Shown here piece after piece: positions 18,933 through 29,943 of a stretch of 41,239 bases of DNA (position 1 is the first letter of the stretch; each line of letters begins with the position of its first letter). Under the pieces are notes generated by a model that saw nothing but the letters and a program-made list of their open reading frames with translations, was not told the origin of the DNA and ran no database searches. The stretch is from Dechloromonas sp. (lineage in GTDB: Bacteria > Pseudomonadota > Gammaproteobacteria > Burkholderiales > Rhodocyclaceae). The DNA is taken from NCBI GenBank assembly GCA_028689015.1, contig JAQTXC010000023.1:1-41239 (forward strand), given 5' to 3'. The translations under genes were made by a program, and so were the position numbers.

Positions 18933-19553
18933 TCAGCGCAGACCGGCGGCGTATTCAGCTACGGCGTCAATTTCCTTGTCGGACAACTTGGCCGCAATCA
19001 TGCGCATCATGTTTTCTGGGTCATTGGCACGTTCTTCAACCCGGAAGGCCTTCAACTGAGCTGCCGTGTATTCCGCAAACTGACCTGCCAGGCGCGGGTA
19101 TTGGGCGGGCAGACCTTTGCCGGACGGGCCGTGGCAACCGGCGCAGGCAGGGATGCCCTTGCTGAAGTCCCCCTGACGCCAGATTTTTTGACCGAGTGCG
19201 ATTTTGGTGACATCACTGGCCGTGGCCGGTTTCAGGGTCTGACTAGCAAACCAGGCGGCAACGTTCTTCATGTCATCATCAGACAGGGCGGCTGACATAC
19301 CGGCCATGATGGCGTTGTTGCGGGCGCCTGATTTGAAGTTGGCCAATTGCTTGGCCAAGTACTCCGGTACCTGACCTGCCAAGTGTGGATTGGCTGCCGC
19401 CATGCTGTTGCCGTCAGCGCCGTGGCAGGCAACGCAGATGGTTTCGGCGACGAGCTTGCCCTTGGCGGGATCAGGCTTTACAGATGCTTCTTCGGAAGCG
19501 TGGGTGGCGAAACTGGTGGCAAGAAGTATTGCCATTGCCGCGGTACGGATCAT
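18933..19553 (-). CDS. Diheme cytochrome c, cytochrome c4-like
   Basis: Periplasmic electron carrier of 206 residues with a signal peptide (cleaved near SFATHA, about 18). Two cytochrome c domains are in tandem, each with CxxCH: Cys40/Cys43/His44 and Cys137/Cys140/His141. Probable Met ligands lie in [12 protein letters not shown] and [11 protein letters not shown]. This two-domain layout is that of cytochrome c4, which feeds terminal oxidases or denitrification enzymes. An AGGAG site precedes the ATG. Divergent from engB, as is frequent for c4 genes in this group. Confidence 0.93.
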   Translation of the reverse strand: MIRTAAMAILLATSFATHASEEASVKPDPAKGKLVAETICVACHGADGNSMAAANPHLAGQVPEYLAKQLANFKSGARNNAIMAGMSAALSDDDMKNVAAWFASQTLKPATASDVTKIALGQKIWRQGDFSKGIPACAGCHGPSGKGLPAQYPRLAGQFAEYTAAQLKAFRVEERANDPENMMRMIAAKLSDKEIDAVAEYAAGLR

Positions 19554-20284
19554 TTTTCGAACTCCTAATGCGCGTTTAGGGGCGCTTTGGCCGGAACGGA
19601 AGTTACAAACCTGTTATTCTATATCACTTCCCCTACGACTAGGCGGGTCTTCCGCGTTTTTTATGCCTTTGTTTCAGCAGGCCGTCTTTCTTACGACCGT
19701 CGCCCATTTGCGCGATTTGCCCCAGGATTCTTTGTGCGAGGTCGCATTTGCCGGGCGCTCCAATGCCGGTAAATCATCCGCCATCAATACGCTGGCCGGG
19801 CGAGTGCGCTTGGCTTTCGTCAGCAAGACGCCGGGGCGCACGCAGCATCTGAATTATTTCACGCTGGCGGTCGGCAAGTATTTTGTCGATTTGCCCGGGT
19901 ATGGCTATGCCAAGGCCCCAGAGGAAATTCGTTCGCAATGGGAAGGGCTGATCGGCCCCTACCTCAGCAAGCGTGATCAACTGGCCGGCCTGGTGGTCAT
20001 CATGGATATTCGCCGACCGTTTACTGATCTGGATATTCGACTGATCGACTGGTTTCGTCCGACGGGCCGACCGATTCATATTCTGTTGTCCAAAGCCGAT
20101 AAATTGAGTCGCCAGGAACAGAGCAAAGTTCTCAAGTCGGTTCGTGCCGAGATTGCGACCTGGGGCGATGCGGCGCTTTATTCGGTGCAGCTGTTCTCAA
20201 GTTTGAAGAAAACCGGGGTTGAAGAGGCTGAAACCGTGCTGGCAGGCTGGTTGAATATGGCCAAACCGACCAAGGAAAACAAAG

Positions 20285-21455
<1,171 letters not shown>

Positions 21456-21472
21456 GGTAAGCTTTCCCTGGG

Positions 21473-21497
21473 CGGGCGACCGATATGAGGTCGCCCG
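21473..21497 (+). terminator. Probable hemB terminator
   Basis: CGGGCGACC (21473-21481) pairs with GGTCGCCCG (21489-21497), 9 bp with a 7-base loop, 17 bases after the hemB stop. The downstream tract is weak (TTGGCTTTT), so efficiency may be modest. It separates hemB from the convergent slmA. Confidence 0.6.
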
Positions 21498-21507
21498 TTG
21501 GCTTTTG

Positions 21508-22113
21508 CTAGGTGGATAGGTCGATGGCGGTCGTGCAGGCGGCGTGTAGCAGGGGCCATTGCTGGGACCATTGGGCTAGTGGCGTACGGCTGAAGCCGGA
21601 GCGGGCATATTGTTCCCAGCGACCCTGCACGTGGCAGCGCAGCAGATTGGCCAGAGCGCCAAAATCGCGATGGGCGGCGACGGTGCCTTGGGTGGCGGCG
21701 ATGCGCAAGGCTTGCTTGAGTGCCGCTTCGAGTTTGTCGAGCAACTGGTTGATACGGGCTTGCAGGCGAGGGTTTTCGTGCACCAGGGCGTCACCGACCA
21801 GTACCCGCGTCATCCCCCGGTTGCGTTCGGCAAAACCGAGCAGCAAAGAAAGCATCAATTCGACCTGACGCAAGCCGTCTTCTTCTTCGCCTGTGATCTG
21901 ATTGATGATGCCGAACAGGCTCTGCTCGATGAAGTCGATCAGGCCTTCAAACATCTGAGCCTTGCTGGCGAAGTGACGGTAGAGCGCTGCCTCGGAGCAG
22001 GCTAGTTGGCCAGCCAGGGCCGCAGTGGTGACCTTGTCGCCGGCGGGGGCTTCCAGCATGGTGGCCAGGGTCTGCAGAATCTGTAGCCGACGTTCGCCCG
22101 GTTTGCCTGCCAT
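21508..22113 (-). CDS. slmA: Nucleoid occlusion factor SlmA (TetR family)
   Basis: TetR-type DNA-binding protein of 201 residues that, as SlmA, binds sites across the chromosome and blocks FtsZ assembly over the nucleoid. The N-terminus RRLQILQTLATMLE and helix-turn-helix TTAALAGQLACSEAALYRHF (29-48) match SlmA more than metabolic TetR repressors. AAGGAG precedes the ATG. Last gene of the argB / nucleotidase / slmA unit; SlmA is typically close to argB or dut-coaBC genes. Assignment rests on sequence memory. Confidence 0.88.
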   Translation of the reverse strand: MAGKPGERRLQILQTLATMLEAPAGDKVTTAALAGQLACSEAALYRHFASKAQMFEGLIDFIEQSLFGIINQITGEEEDGLRQVELMLSLLLGFAERNRGMTRVLVGDALVHENPRLQARINQLLDKLEAALKQALRIAATQGTVAAHRDFGALANLLRCHVQGRWEQYARSGFSRTPLAQWSQQWPLLHAACTTAIDLST

Positions 22114-22143
22114 GGCATCTCCTTTTCGGTTTTTAGCGCGGAA

Positions 22144-22848
22144 TTATAGTCGACCGTAAAGGCGTGGCAGTTGGCACACCGAAGGGAGTTTGACGTCCAC
22201 GTAGGCGGGTTGTCGGGTGCCGCGACTGATCAAGACGGTGGCCATGCCCAGTCGTTTGGCGGTTAGCAGGTTGGGCAGGGTGTCTTCGACCATGATGCAA
22301 CGCCGTGGGTCGAGGCGTTCAGCGTGTAGCAGGGTGCGAAAACCGGCGACCATGGGTTTGGGTTGAAATTTGATGTTTTCCACGCTGTAGACCGCGTCAA
22401 AGTAACGAGCCAGCCCTGTCAGAGCGAGGACGGCATCAGTGTAGCGGCGTGGTGCATTGGAGAAAATTAGCTTGCGGCCGGGTAGGCGCTTCAAGGCGTG
22501 CCGCAGCGGTTTCTCAAAAACCAGCAGGCGGGCCAGATCGGGAAAATGGTGTGTTTCGCGCAGGAAATGATGCGGATCGGTGCCGTGATGGCGCATCAGG
22601 CCAAGCAGCGTGGCGCCGTAGCGCTGCCAGTAGTCTTGGCGAATGCGGCTGGCGGCGTCTTCGTCTAGCCCCAGTTGCTGTGCAATGTACGCCGTCATGG
22701 CACGATTGATGTGCGGAAAAATATGCGGCGTGGCGTTATGTAGCGTGTTGTCGAGATCAAACAACCAAGTCCGCGTTGCCACGGGGTGGCCAACGCCCGC
22801 CGCGGGGTGCCCATGGTGGGCGCCGGTGGCGGCGGGTGCCTGATTCAT
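22144..22848 (-). CDS. Pyrimidine 5'-nucleotidase (HAD superfamily)
   Basis: HAD hydrolase of 234 residues similar to the SDT1/Phm8-type pyrimidine 5'-nucleotidases, which remove phosphate from UMP, CMP or related compounds. Motif I is FDLDNTLHNA (about 30-39), motif II is IFSNAP, motif III the lysine in KFQPKP, and motif IV VEDTLPN. The first 25 residues are a His/Gly/Ala-rich tail (AHHGHPAAGVGHP) that is not part of the fold; a GTG at VATRTW would remove it but has no ribosome site. Eleven bases after argB. Confidence 0.88.
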   Translation of the reverse strand: MNQAPAATGAHHGHPAAGVGHPVATRTWLFDLDNTLHNATPHIFPHINRAMTAYIAQQLGLDEDAASRIRQDYWQRYGATLLGLMRHHGTDPHHFLRETHHFPDLARLLVFEKPLRHALKRLPGRKLIFSNAPRRYTDAVLALTGLARYFDAVYSVENIKFQPKPMVAGFRTLLHAERLDPRRCIMVEDTLPNLLTAKRLGMATVLISRGTRQPAYVDVKLPSVCQLPRLYGRL

Positions 22849-22859
22849 GCCTGGTAGGC

Positions 22860-24353
<1,494 letters not shown>

Positions 24354-24354
<1 letters not shown>

Positions 24355-24722
24355 CAGGGCGCGGGCCAGCGCGGGATGTCACGGACGGGGGTGTCGAGAC
24401 AGATGCATAGTGGCAAGTCGTCCTGGGCCCGGGCTTCACAGGCGGCGTGCAGGACGTCGATGAAGATGGCGAACTCGTCGGGCTGTTGACGGGCGTACCC
24501 GGCCAGACCGCAGAGGCAGATGGTTGCCGGCGTGGTGGGGGCGCTGAGACAGTCGTACAGCGCATCGAAATTGGCGCCATACCACGTCGGGAACGCGAGT
24601 GCCGCGCCGATCTGCTGCAGCAAGCTGCGGGTTTTCGTGCATTGTCCCAGGTCGACCGTGACATCGGCCTGCGGCGGCGTTCCGCTGAATTGGAAGATGC
24701 CGTGTGTGGCAGCGCCGCTCAT
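24354..24722 (-). CDS. Barstar-family ribonuclease inhibitor
   Basis: 122-residue cytosolic protein with barstar features: the TWYGANFDALYDCL segment (about 46-59), where barstar's inhibitory helix starts, followed by the ICLCGL strand and the AIFIDVLHAA helix. No signal peptide, as expected for an immunity protein that guards the producing cell. Its start overlaps the stop of the secreted ribonuclease gene by four bases (ATGA), so both are made together. The cognate partner is inferred from this arrangement. Confidence 0.88.
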
Positions 24723-25081
24723 GGGGTCTCCTGGATCCGACGGAAGGATTGGTAGTGGTCTTCCGTGTAGTAGTACTCGGCCGCTTTGCCGGCGACGATG
24801 CGGCGCGGGCCGCGATCTTTGCGGCCGGGTGTCTTGACCGTGTATTCGCGGTAGTAGCCGCGGGGCTCGATGGGCAGCAGCTTCTCGAAATTGTTGAAGA
24901 CGATGCCGTCGCGCGGGTAGGGGAAAGGGCCGCCTTGCTTGATCAGCGCCAGGGCTTCCCGAGCCTCGGGGGGGAGACGCGTGACGCTGATGTGCGCTTG
25001 GTTGCTGCTGCTGTTCCAGAAGGCAAAAGCGCTTCCGATCGCCAGCAGCAGGACGATCAGGAAGCGCTGGATATTGCGCAC
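24719..25081 (-). CDS. Secreted guanyl-specific ribonuclease (RNase Sa/barnase family)
   Basis: 120-residue ribonuclease with a signal segment (residues 6-21). The mature part closely follows Streptomyces RNase Sa: GGPFPYPRDGIVFNNFE, YYREYTVKTPG, RGPRRI and YYTEDHYQSF. The catalytic set seems intact: Glu79, Arg94 and His109 correspond to Glu54, Arg69 and His85 of RNase Sa. The cysteines forming the RNase Sa disulfide are missing. It lies six bases after aspS and overlaps the barstar-like inhibitor gene. It may be a secreted RNA-degrading enzyme or a weapon. Confidence 0.9.
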   Translation of the reverse strand: MRNIQRFLIVLLLAIGSAFAFWNSSSNQAHISVTRLPPEAREALALIKQGGPFPYPRDGIVFNNFEKLLPIEPRGYYREYTVKTPGRKDRGPRRIVAGKAAEYYYTEDHYQSFRRIQETP

Positions 25082-25087
25082 GATGGC

Positions 25088-26887
25088 TTAGCCCGGGCTG
25101 ACTTCGACCTGGGTCTCGACCTTCTGGCGCAGGCGAACATGTAATTCGCGCAGTTGTTTCTCGTCGACCGCAGAGGGGGCGTCAGTCAGCAGACACTGGG
25201 CGCGCTGAGTTTTCGGGAAGGCGATCACGTCGCGGATCGATTCGGCACCAGTCATCATGGTGACGATGCGGTCGAGACCAAAAGCCAGGCCGCCGTGCGG
25301 CGGGGCGCCGTACTTCAGCGCGTCGAGCAGGAAGCCGAACTTGGCCTGCTGCTCTTCCGGGCCGATGTTGAGGGCGCTGAACACCTTTTCCTGCACATCG
25401 GAACGGTGGATACGCACCGAGCCGCCGCCCAGTTCCCAGCCGTTTAGCGCCAGGTCGTAGGCCTTGGCCAGGCACTTGCCGGGATCGCTGGTTAGCAGGT
25501 CGAGATGCTCGTCCTTGGGGCTGGTGAACGGGTGATGGCAGGCGGTCCAGCGCTTCGATTCGTCGTCGTACTCGAACATCGGGAAATCGATGACCCACAG
25601 CGGTGCCCATTTTGCGCCGGTGACGAAGCCCTTCTCGTGGCCGATCTTGATGCGCAGCGCACCGAGGGCGTCGTTGACGATCTTGGCCTTGTCAGCGCCA
25701 AAGAAGATCAGGTCGCCGGATTGCGCGCCGGTGCGCTCGATGACGGCCTTGAGAGAGGCTTCAGAGAGGTTCTTGACAATCGGCGACTGTAGGCCGGTTT
25801 CGTTGATCTGGCTGGCGTCATTGACCTTGATGTAGGCCAAGCCCTTGGCGCCGTAGATGCCGACGAACTGGGTGTAGGCGTCGATCTCGCCGCGGGTCAA
25901 CGTGGCGCCGCCCGGAATGCGCATGGCGGCAATGCGACCGCCTTCGCTGTTGGCGACGCCAGCGAAGACCTTGAAGGCGACGTCCTTGAAGGCGTCGGTG
26001 ACTTCGGTCAACTCGAGCGTAACGCGCAAATCCGGCTTGTCGGAGCCGAAGCGGTGCATGGCTTCGGCGTAGGTCATGCGCGGGAATTCAGGCAGGTCGA
26101 CGTCAATCGCTTCCTTGAATACCGTGCGGATCAGCTTTTCCATCAGGGCGGTGATCTCAGCCTCGCTCATGAACGAGGTTTCGATATCGACCTGGGTGAA
26201 TTCCGGCTGACGGTCGGCGCGCAGGTCTTCGTCGCGGAAGCACTTGACGATCTGGTAGTAGCGGTCAAAGCCGGCGACCATCAGCAGCTGCTTGAACAGT
26301 TGCGGCGATTGAGGCAGCGCGAAGAACTGGCCCGGGTGGACGCGCGACGGGACGAGGTAGTCGCGGGCGCCTTCCGGGGTCGACTTGGTCAGCATGGGCG
26401 TTTCGATGTCGACAAAGCCACTGTCGTCGAGGAAGCGGCGGAAGGCGCGCGCCGTTTTGTAGCGCAGCATCAGGTTGTTCTGCATCTGCGGCCGGCGCAG
26501 ATCGATGACGCGATGGGTCAGGCGGACGTTCTCGGAGAGGTTTTCCTCGTCGAGTTGGAAGGGTGGGGTGACCGAGGGATTCAGTACATCGATGTCATGG
26601 CAGAGAATTTCGATCTCGCCGGACGCTAGGTTGGCATTGGTTGTGCCGGCCGGGCGCGGACGCACTTTGCCGGTGATTTTCAGGCAAAACTCGTTACGCA
26701 CCGATTCGGCGATTTTGAAAGTCTCGGCGCGGTCTGGGTCGCAGACCACCTGGGCCAGACCTTCGCGGTCGCGCAGGTCAATGAAGATGACGCCGCCGTG
26801 GTCGCGGCGACGGTGGGCCCAGCCGCACAGGGTGACGATTTGCCCGTCGAGGGCGGCATTAAGTTGTCCGCAATAATGAGTACGCAT
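25088..26887 (-). CDS. aspS: Aspartate--tRNA(Asp/Asn) ligase
   Basis: Class II aminoacyl-tRNA synthetase of 599 residues, bacterial type with the GAD insertion. The N-terminal anticodon-binding OB fold includes [12 protein letters not shown] (residues 21-32); motif 2 is [14 protein letters not shown] and motif 3 [13 protein letters not shown]. His30 in RRRDHGG is the residue seen in non-discriminating enzymes such as that of Pseudomonas aeruginosa, where E. coli has Leu, so it may also charge tRNA-Asn for conversion by GatCAB. It lies 23 bases after the DUF502 gene in the fmdB operon. Confidence 0.97.
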   Translation of the reverse strand: MRTHYCGQLNAALDGQIVTLCGWAHRRRDHGGVIFIDLRDREGLAQVVCDPDRAETFKIAESVRNEFCLKITGKVRPRPAGTTNANLASGEIEILCHDIDVLNPSVTPPFQLDEENLSENVRLTHRVIDLRRPQMQNNLMLRYKTARAFRRFLDDSGFVDIETPMLTKSTPEGARDYLVPSRVHPGQFFALPQSPQLFKQLLMVAGFDRYYQIVKCFRDEDLRADRQPEFTQVDIETSFMSEAEITALMEKLIRTVFKEAIDVDLPEFPRMTYAEAMHRFGSDKPDLRVTLELTEVTDAFKDVAFKVFAGVANSEGGRIAAMRIPGGATLTRGEIDAYTQFVGIYGAKGLAYIKVNDASQINETGLQSPIVKNLSEASLKAVIERTGAQSGDLIFFGADKAKIVNDALGALRIKIGHEKGFVTGAKWAPLWVIDFPMFEYDDESKRWTACHHPFTSPKDEHLDLLTSDPGKCLAKAYDLALNGWELGGGSVRIHRSDVQEKVFSALNIGPEEQQAKFGFLLDALKYGAPPHGGLAFGLDRIVTMMTGAESIRDVIAFPKTQRAQCLLTDAPSAVDEKQLRELHVRLRQKVETQVEVSPG

Positions 26888-26910
26888 GAAAATTCCGTGG
26901 GGTTGCTTTG

Positions 26911-27540
26911 TTAGGTATTGGTGACGACACGCGGGTGCGTCGGCGGGGCGACGACGCCCATCGAGATGATGTACTTGAGCGCTTCGTCAACGGTCATGTC
27001 GAGTTCAATGACGTCGCGGGCCGGCATCATCAGGAAAAAGCCAGAGGTCGGGTTGGGGGTGGTTGGTACGTAAATGCTGACGTAGGCACCTTCCAGATGG
27101 TTGCGGATGTCGCCGCCTGGCTGACCGGTCAGAAAGGCAATTGTCCAGCTTCCCTGGCGTGGATACTGGACCAATAGCGCTTTTCGGAAGGCGTTGCCGT
27201 TCGGGGCGAAAAGGGTGTCGGAGACTTGCTTGACCCCTTTGTATACCGAATTGACCACGGGAATGCGGGACAGCAGTTGATCCCACCAACCGACCAGTTT
27301 CTGGCCGATGAAGTTGGCGGCGAGCAGACCAGTGACCAGAACGATCACCAGGGTGAGCAGCGCACCAGCACCGGGAATGGCAAAACCGAACAGATTTTGC
27401 GGGTGGAGTGCCGTGGGTAGCAGGCGCAGCGACTGATCCAGGGTGCTGACAATGACTGACAGCACCCAGGCGGTGATGACCAGCGGGACCCAGATCAGGA
27501 GCCCGGTAATGAAATAGCGTTTGATCAGTTGGCCACGCAC
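26911..27540 (-). CDS. DUF502 family membrane protein
   Basis: 209-residue inner-membrane protein of the DUF502 family, function unknown. Two strong hydrophobic segments lie at about residues 9-30 and 50-75 ([20 protein letters not shown]), followed by a conserved soluble part with [24 protein letters not shown] and [12 protein letters not shown]. The GTG at 27540 is chosen: AAGGAAG lies nine bases upstream and the N-terminus is then [13 protein letters not shown] as in homologues. It overlaps the fmdB 3' end by 16 bases. Confidence 0.88.
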   Translation of the reverse strand: MRGQLIKRYFITGLLIWVPLVITAWVLSVIVSTLDQSLRLLPTALHPQNLFGFAIPGAGALLTLVIVLVTGLLAANFIGQKLVGWWDQLLSRIPVVNSVYKGVKQVSDTLFAPNGNAFRKALLVQYPRQGSWTIAFLTGQPGGDIRNHLEGAYVSIYVPTTPNPTSGFFLMMPARDVIELDMTVDEALKYIISMGVVAPPTHPRVVTNT

Positions 27541-27776
27541 GACGAGCAGCTTCCTTCCCCGGTCTGGCAGGGGGGCGGGGCGGCGGCTTTGGTGCTGCCT
27601 TTGAAATCGGTGGCGTACCAGCCACTCCCCTTCAATTGGAAACCGGCAGCAGAGAGCAGCTTGCCATAGGTGGTCTGGCCGCAAGACGGGCAGGCCGCGA
27701 TGGGGGCATCGCTCATCTTCTGCAAATGCTCCTTCTGGAAGCCGCAGGAGTCACAGCGATATTCGTAGATCGGCAT
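27525..27776 (-). CDS. FmdB-type zinc ribbon protein
   Basis: 83-residue putative regulatory protein with an N-terminal zinc ribbon: MPIYEYRCDSCG supplies one CxxC (Cys8, Cys11) and CPSCG the other (Cys29, Cys32). The C-terminal part ends in a CSSC pair. Function of the family is not established. First gene of the operon leading to DUF502, aspS, the ribonuclease pair and nudB; GGAGG precedes the ATG. Confidence 0.9.
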   Translation of the reverse strand: MPIYEYRCDSCGFQKEHLQKMSDAPIAACPSCGQTTYGKLLSAAGFQLKGSGWYATDFKGSTKAAAPPPCQTGEGSCSSCVAN

Positions 27777-27797
27777 GGGATTCCTCCAAAACCTGAA

Positions 27798-27803
27798 ATT
27801 ATA
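27798..27803 (-). promoter_or_regulatory. Probable -10 box of the fmdB-aspS operon
   Basis: A perfect TATAAT on the reverse strand lies 21 bases before the fmdB ATG. The hexamer 17 bases upstream (TATTAG) is a poor -35. An inverted repeat sits just beyond it. Confidence 0.45.
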
Positions 27804-27822
27804 AACGAGAGATGGTCTGCCT

Positions 27823-27846
27823 AATATCGGGGCATGGCCCGATATT
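27823..27846. other. Inverted repeat right after the pilD stop
   Basis: AATATCGGG (27823-27831) pairs with CCCGATATT (27838-27846), 9 bp around a 6-base loop. It starts one base after the pilD stop on the reverse strand but has no T tract on either side. It may slow exonucleases or weakly terminate the pil transcript; alternatively it is a protein site upstream of the fmdB promoter. Confidence 0.5.
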
Positions 27847-28698
27847 TCAATACATCAGCCCCAGATAATAGGCTGTCAGTTCTTTTCCCCAGAGGAGGGC
27901 GATTACACCGGCGGCGGCCAAGTAGGGCCCGAAGGGCATGGGAGCGCTGCTACCGTGGCGACGGGCAAGGATCAATGTCATGCCGACGATGGCCCCCACG
28001 ATGGACGAGAGCAGGATGATGGCCGGCAGCATGGACCAGCCGAGCCAGGCGCCGAGCGCTGCCAGCAGTTTGAAGTCGCCAAAGCCCATGCCCTCCTTGC
28101 CTGTGGCAAGCTTGAACAGCCAGAACACGCTCCAAAGTGACAAATAGCCCAGCATGGCACCAACCACGGCGGTGTCGATCGTCACAAAGGTGTGATCAAG
28201 GTTGACCAGCAGGCCGAGCCAGAGCAAAGGTAAGGTGATGCTGTCAGGGAGTAATTGCGTATCGAGATCGATGAAGGACAGGGCAATCAGTGCCCAGAGC
28301 AACAACAGGGCGGCAGCGGCTTGTGCGGTGGGACCGAAATGCCAGACCGCAAAGGCGCTGCACACGCCGGTGAGGATTTCGATGGTGGGATAGCGTGCCG
28401 AGATCGCCTGCCCGCAACCCGAGCATTTGCCACGCAACAGCAGATAACTGAGGACCGGAATGTTTTCGGTGGCCGTGATGGCGTGACCACAACTTGGGCA
28501 ACGAGAGCGCGGAGTTGCCAAACCCAGGGTGTTGTTTACGGTCGACGGTGTTTCACCGCGTAATTCTGCGCACTGGGCATGCCAGTCACGTTCCATGATT
28601 TTGGGCAGGCGATGGATGACGACATTGAGAAAGCTGCCGATGCACAGGCCCAGTAAACCGGCGAGCAGGGTGAGGATGGCGATTGATTCAGGTAGCAT
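27847..28698 (-). CDS. pilD: Prepilin peptidase / N-methyltransferase PilD
   Basis: Membrane aspartyl protease of 283 residues that cleaves and methylates type IV prepilins and type II secretion pseudopilins. The N-terminal cytoplasmic zinc domain has two CxxC pairs (CPSCGHAI and CSGCGQAI). The catalytic aspartates lie in FIDLDTQLLPD and GFGDFKLL. About seven to eight hydrophobic segments follow. The start overlaps the pilC stop (TGATG), completing the pilB-pilC-pilD unit. Confidence 0.96.
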   Translation of the reverse strand: MLPESIAILTLLAGLLGLCIGSFLNVVIHRLPKIMERDWHAQCAELRGETPSTVNNTLGLATPRSRCPSCGHAITATENIPVLSYLLLRGKCSGCGQAISARYPTIEILTGVCSAFAVWHFGPTAQAAAALLLLWALIALSFIDLDTQLLPDSITLPLLWLGLLVNLDHTFVTIDTAVVGAMLGYLSLWSVFWLFKLATGKEGMGFGDFKLLAALGAWLGWSMLPAIILLSSIVGAIVGMTLILARRHGSSAPMPFGPYLAAAGVIALLWGKELTAYYLGLMY

Positions 28699-29924
28699 CA
28701 GACGACCGAGCCCATCTTGAAAATAGGCAGGTACATGGCGACCACCATGCCGCCAATCAAGGTGCCGAGCACGACCATGATCAGCGGCTCCATCAGGCTG
28801 GACATGCCCTCCACGGCATCATCGACTTCTGCTTCAAAAAAGTCGGCCACTTTGGACAGCATGGCGTCCAGGGCTCCGGACTCTTCGCCAATGGCCACCA
28901 TTTGGGTGACCATGTTGGGAAAGAGATTGACGTTCTGCATCGAGGTGGTCAGGTTGCTGCCGGTCGACACTTCGTTCTGGATCTGGCGGGTGGCCAGTTT
29001 GTAGACATGGTTGCCAGCGGCACCACCCACCGAATCAAGTGCCTCAACCAGCGGCACGCCAGCAGCAAACATCGTGGCCAGGGTGCGTGTCCAGCGGGCA
29101 ATGACGGCCTTGCGGATGATTTCGCCAAAAATTGGCAGGCGGAGCAGCAGACGGTCCATGGCCATCTGTACTTTTTCCGACCGTTTCCAGCTTTCCAGGA
29201 AAAAATAGAGGCCGCCGCCGATGCTGCCAAAAATGGCCCACCACCAGGCGACAAAAAAGTCGGAAATGGCGATGACCAGCAAGGTTGGGGCGGGCAAATC
29301 AGCGCCGAAGCTCTTGAACACATCCTTGAAAGCGGGGATGACGAAAATCATGATCACGGCCGTAATGATGAAGGCGACGACCAGCACGGCAATGGGGTAG
29401 AACAGGGCAGACTTGATCTTGCCCTTGATGGCGAGGATTTTTTCCTTGTAAGTCGCCAGGCGATCCAGCAGAGAGTCCAGGATGCCGGCCTGCTCACCGG
29501 CCGAAACCAAGTTGCAATACAGGGCATCGAAATGCAAAGGGTACTTGCGGAAAGCTTGAGACAAGGAGCTACCGGTTTCGACATCGGCCTTGATGTCGAG
29601 CAGTAATTTGCCCACCGAGGGGTTGGTGTGGCCGCGACCGACGATATCGAAGGCTTGCAGGAGCGGCACGCCGGATTTCATCATGGTCGCTAGTTGGCGG
29701 GTGAACAGACTGATGTCTTTGTCGGTGATTTTTTTCCCACCGCCCGTGCGCAGTTTCTTGATCTTGACTTTGCTGATGCCCTGGCGGCGGAGGTTGGAGT
29801 TGACCACAGCGGCCGAAGCTGCACGCATTTCACCGCGCACCGTTCGGCCGTCACGGTTCTGACCCTCCCACTGGAAGGCGGATTCCTTGACGCCGGTGTT
29901 CTTGGATTTTTGGGCGCTAGCCAT
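28698..29924 (-). CDS. pilC: Type IV pilus inner-membrane platform protein PilC
   Basis: 408-residue integral membrane protein that connects the assembly ATPase to the pilus base. Two T2SSF domains are present: one at about 70-195 (FTRQLATMMKSGVPLLQAFD) and one at about 275-397 (WTRTLATMFAAGVPLVEALD), each ahead of hydrophobic segments. Length is normal. It lies 19 bases after pilB and overlaps pilD by one base. Confidence 0.96.
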   Translation of the reverse strand: MASAQKSKNTGVKESAFQWEGQNRDGRTVRGEMRAASAAVVNSNLRRQGISKVKIKKLRTGGGKKITDKDISLFTRQLATMMKSGVPLLQAFDIVGRGHTNPSVGKLLLDIKADVETGSSLSQAFRKYPLHFDALYCNLVSAGEQAGILDSLLDRLATYKEKILAIKGKIKSALFYPIAVLVVAFIITAVIMIFVIPAFKDVFKSFGADLPAPTLLVIAISDFFVAWWWAIFGSIGGGLYFFLESWKRSEKVQMAMDRLLLRLPIFGEIIRKAVIARWTRTLATMFAAGVPLVEALDSVGGAAGNHVYKLATRQIQNEVSTGSNLTTSMQNVNLFPNMVTQMVAIGEESGALDAMLSKVADFFEAEVDDAVEGMSSLMEPLIMVVLGTLIGGMVVAMYLPIFKMGSVV

Positions 29925-29943
29925 GTGTCCTGGTCTTTCTCGC

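Noticed and set aside
21508-22113. TetR regulator controlling hemB or argB
   Set aside because: The sequence fits SlmA, a division factor, better than a local metabolic repressor.
26054-26629. Forward open frame of 191 codons
   Set aside because: Antisense to aspS, with no protein-like features.
28683-29606. Forward open frame of 307 codons
   Set aside because: Antisense to pilC with a low-complexity His/Gln/Asp-rich translation; no ribosome site or recognisable domain.
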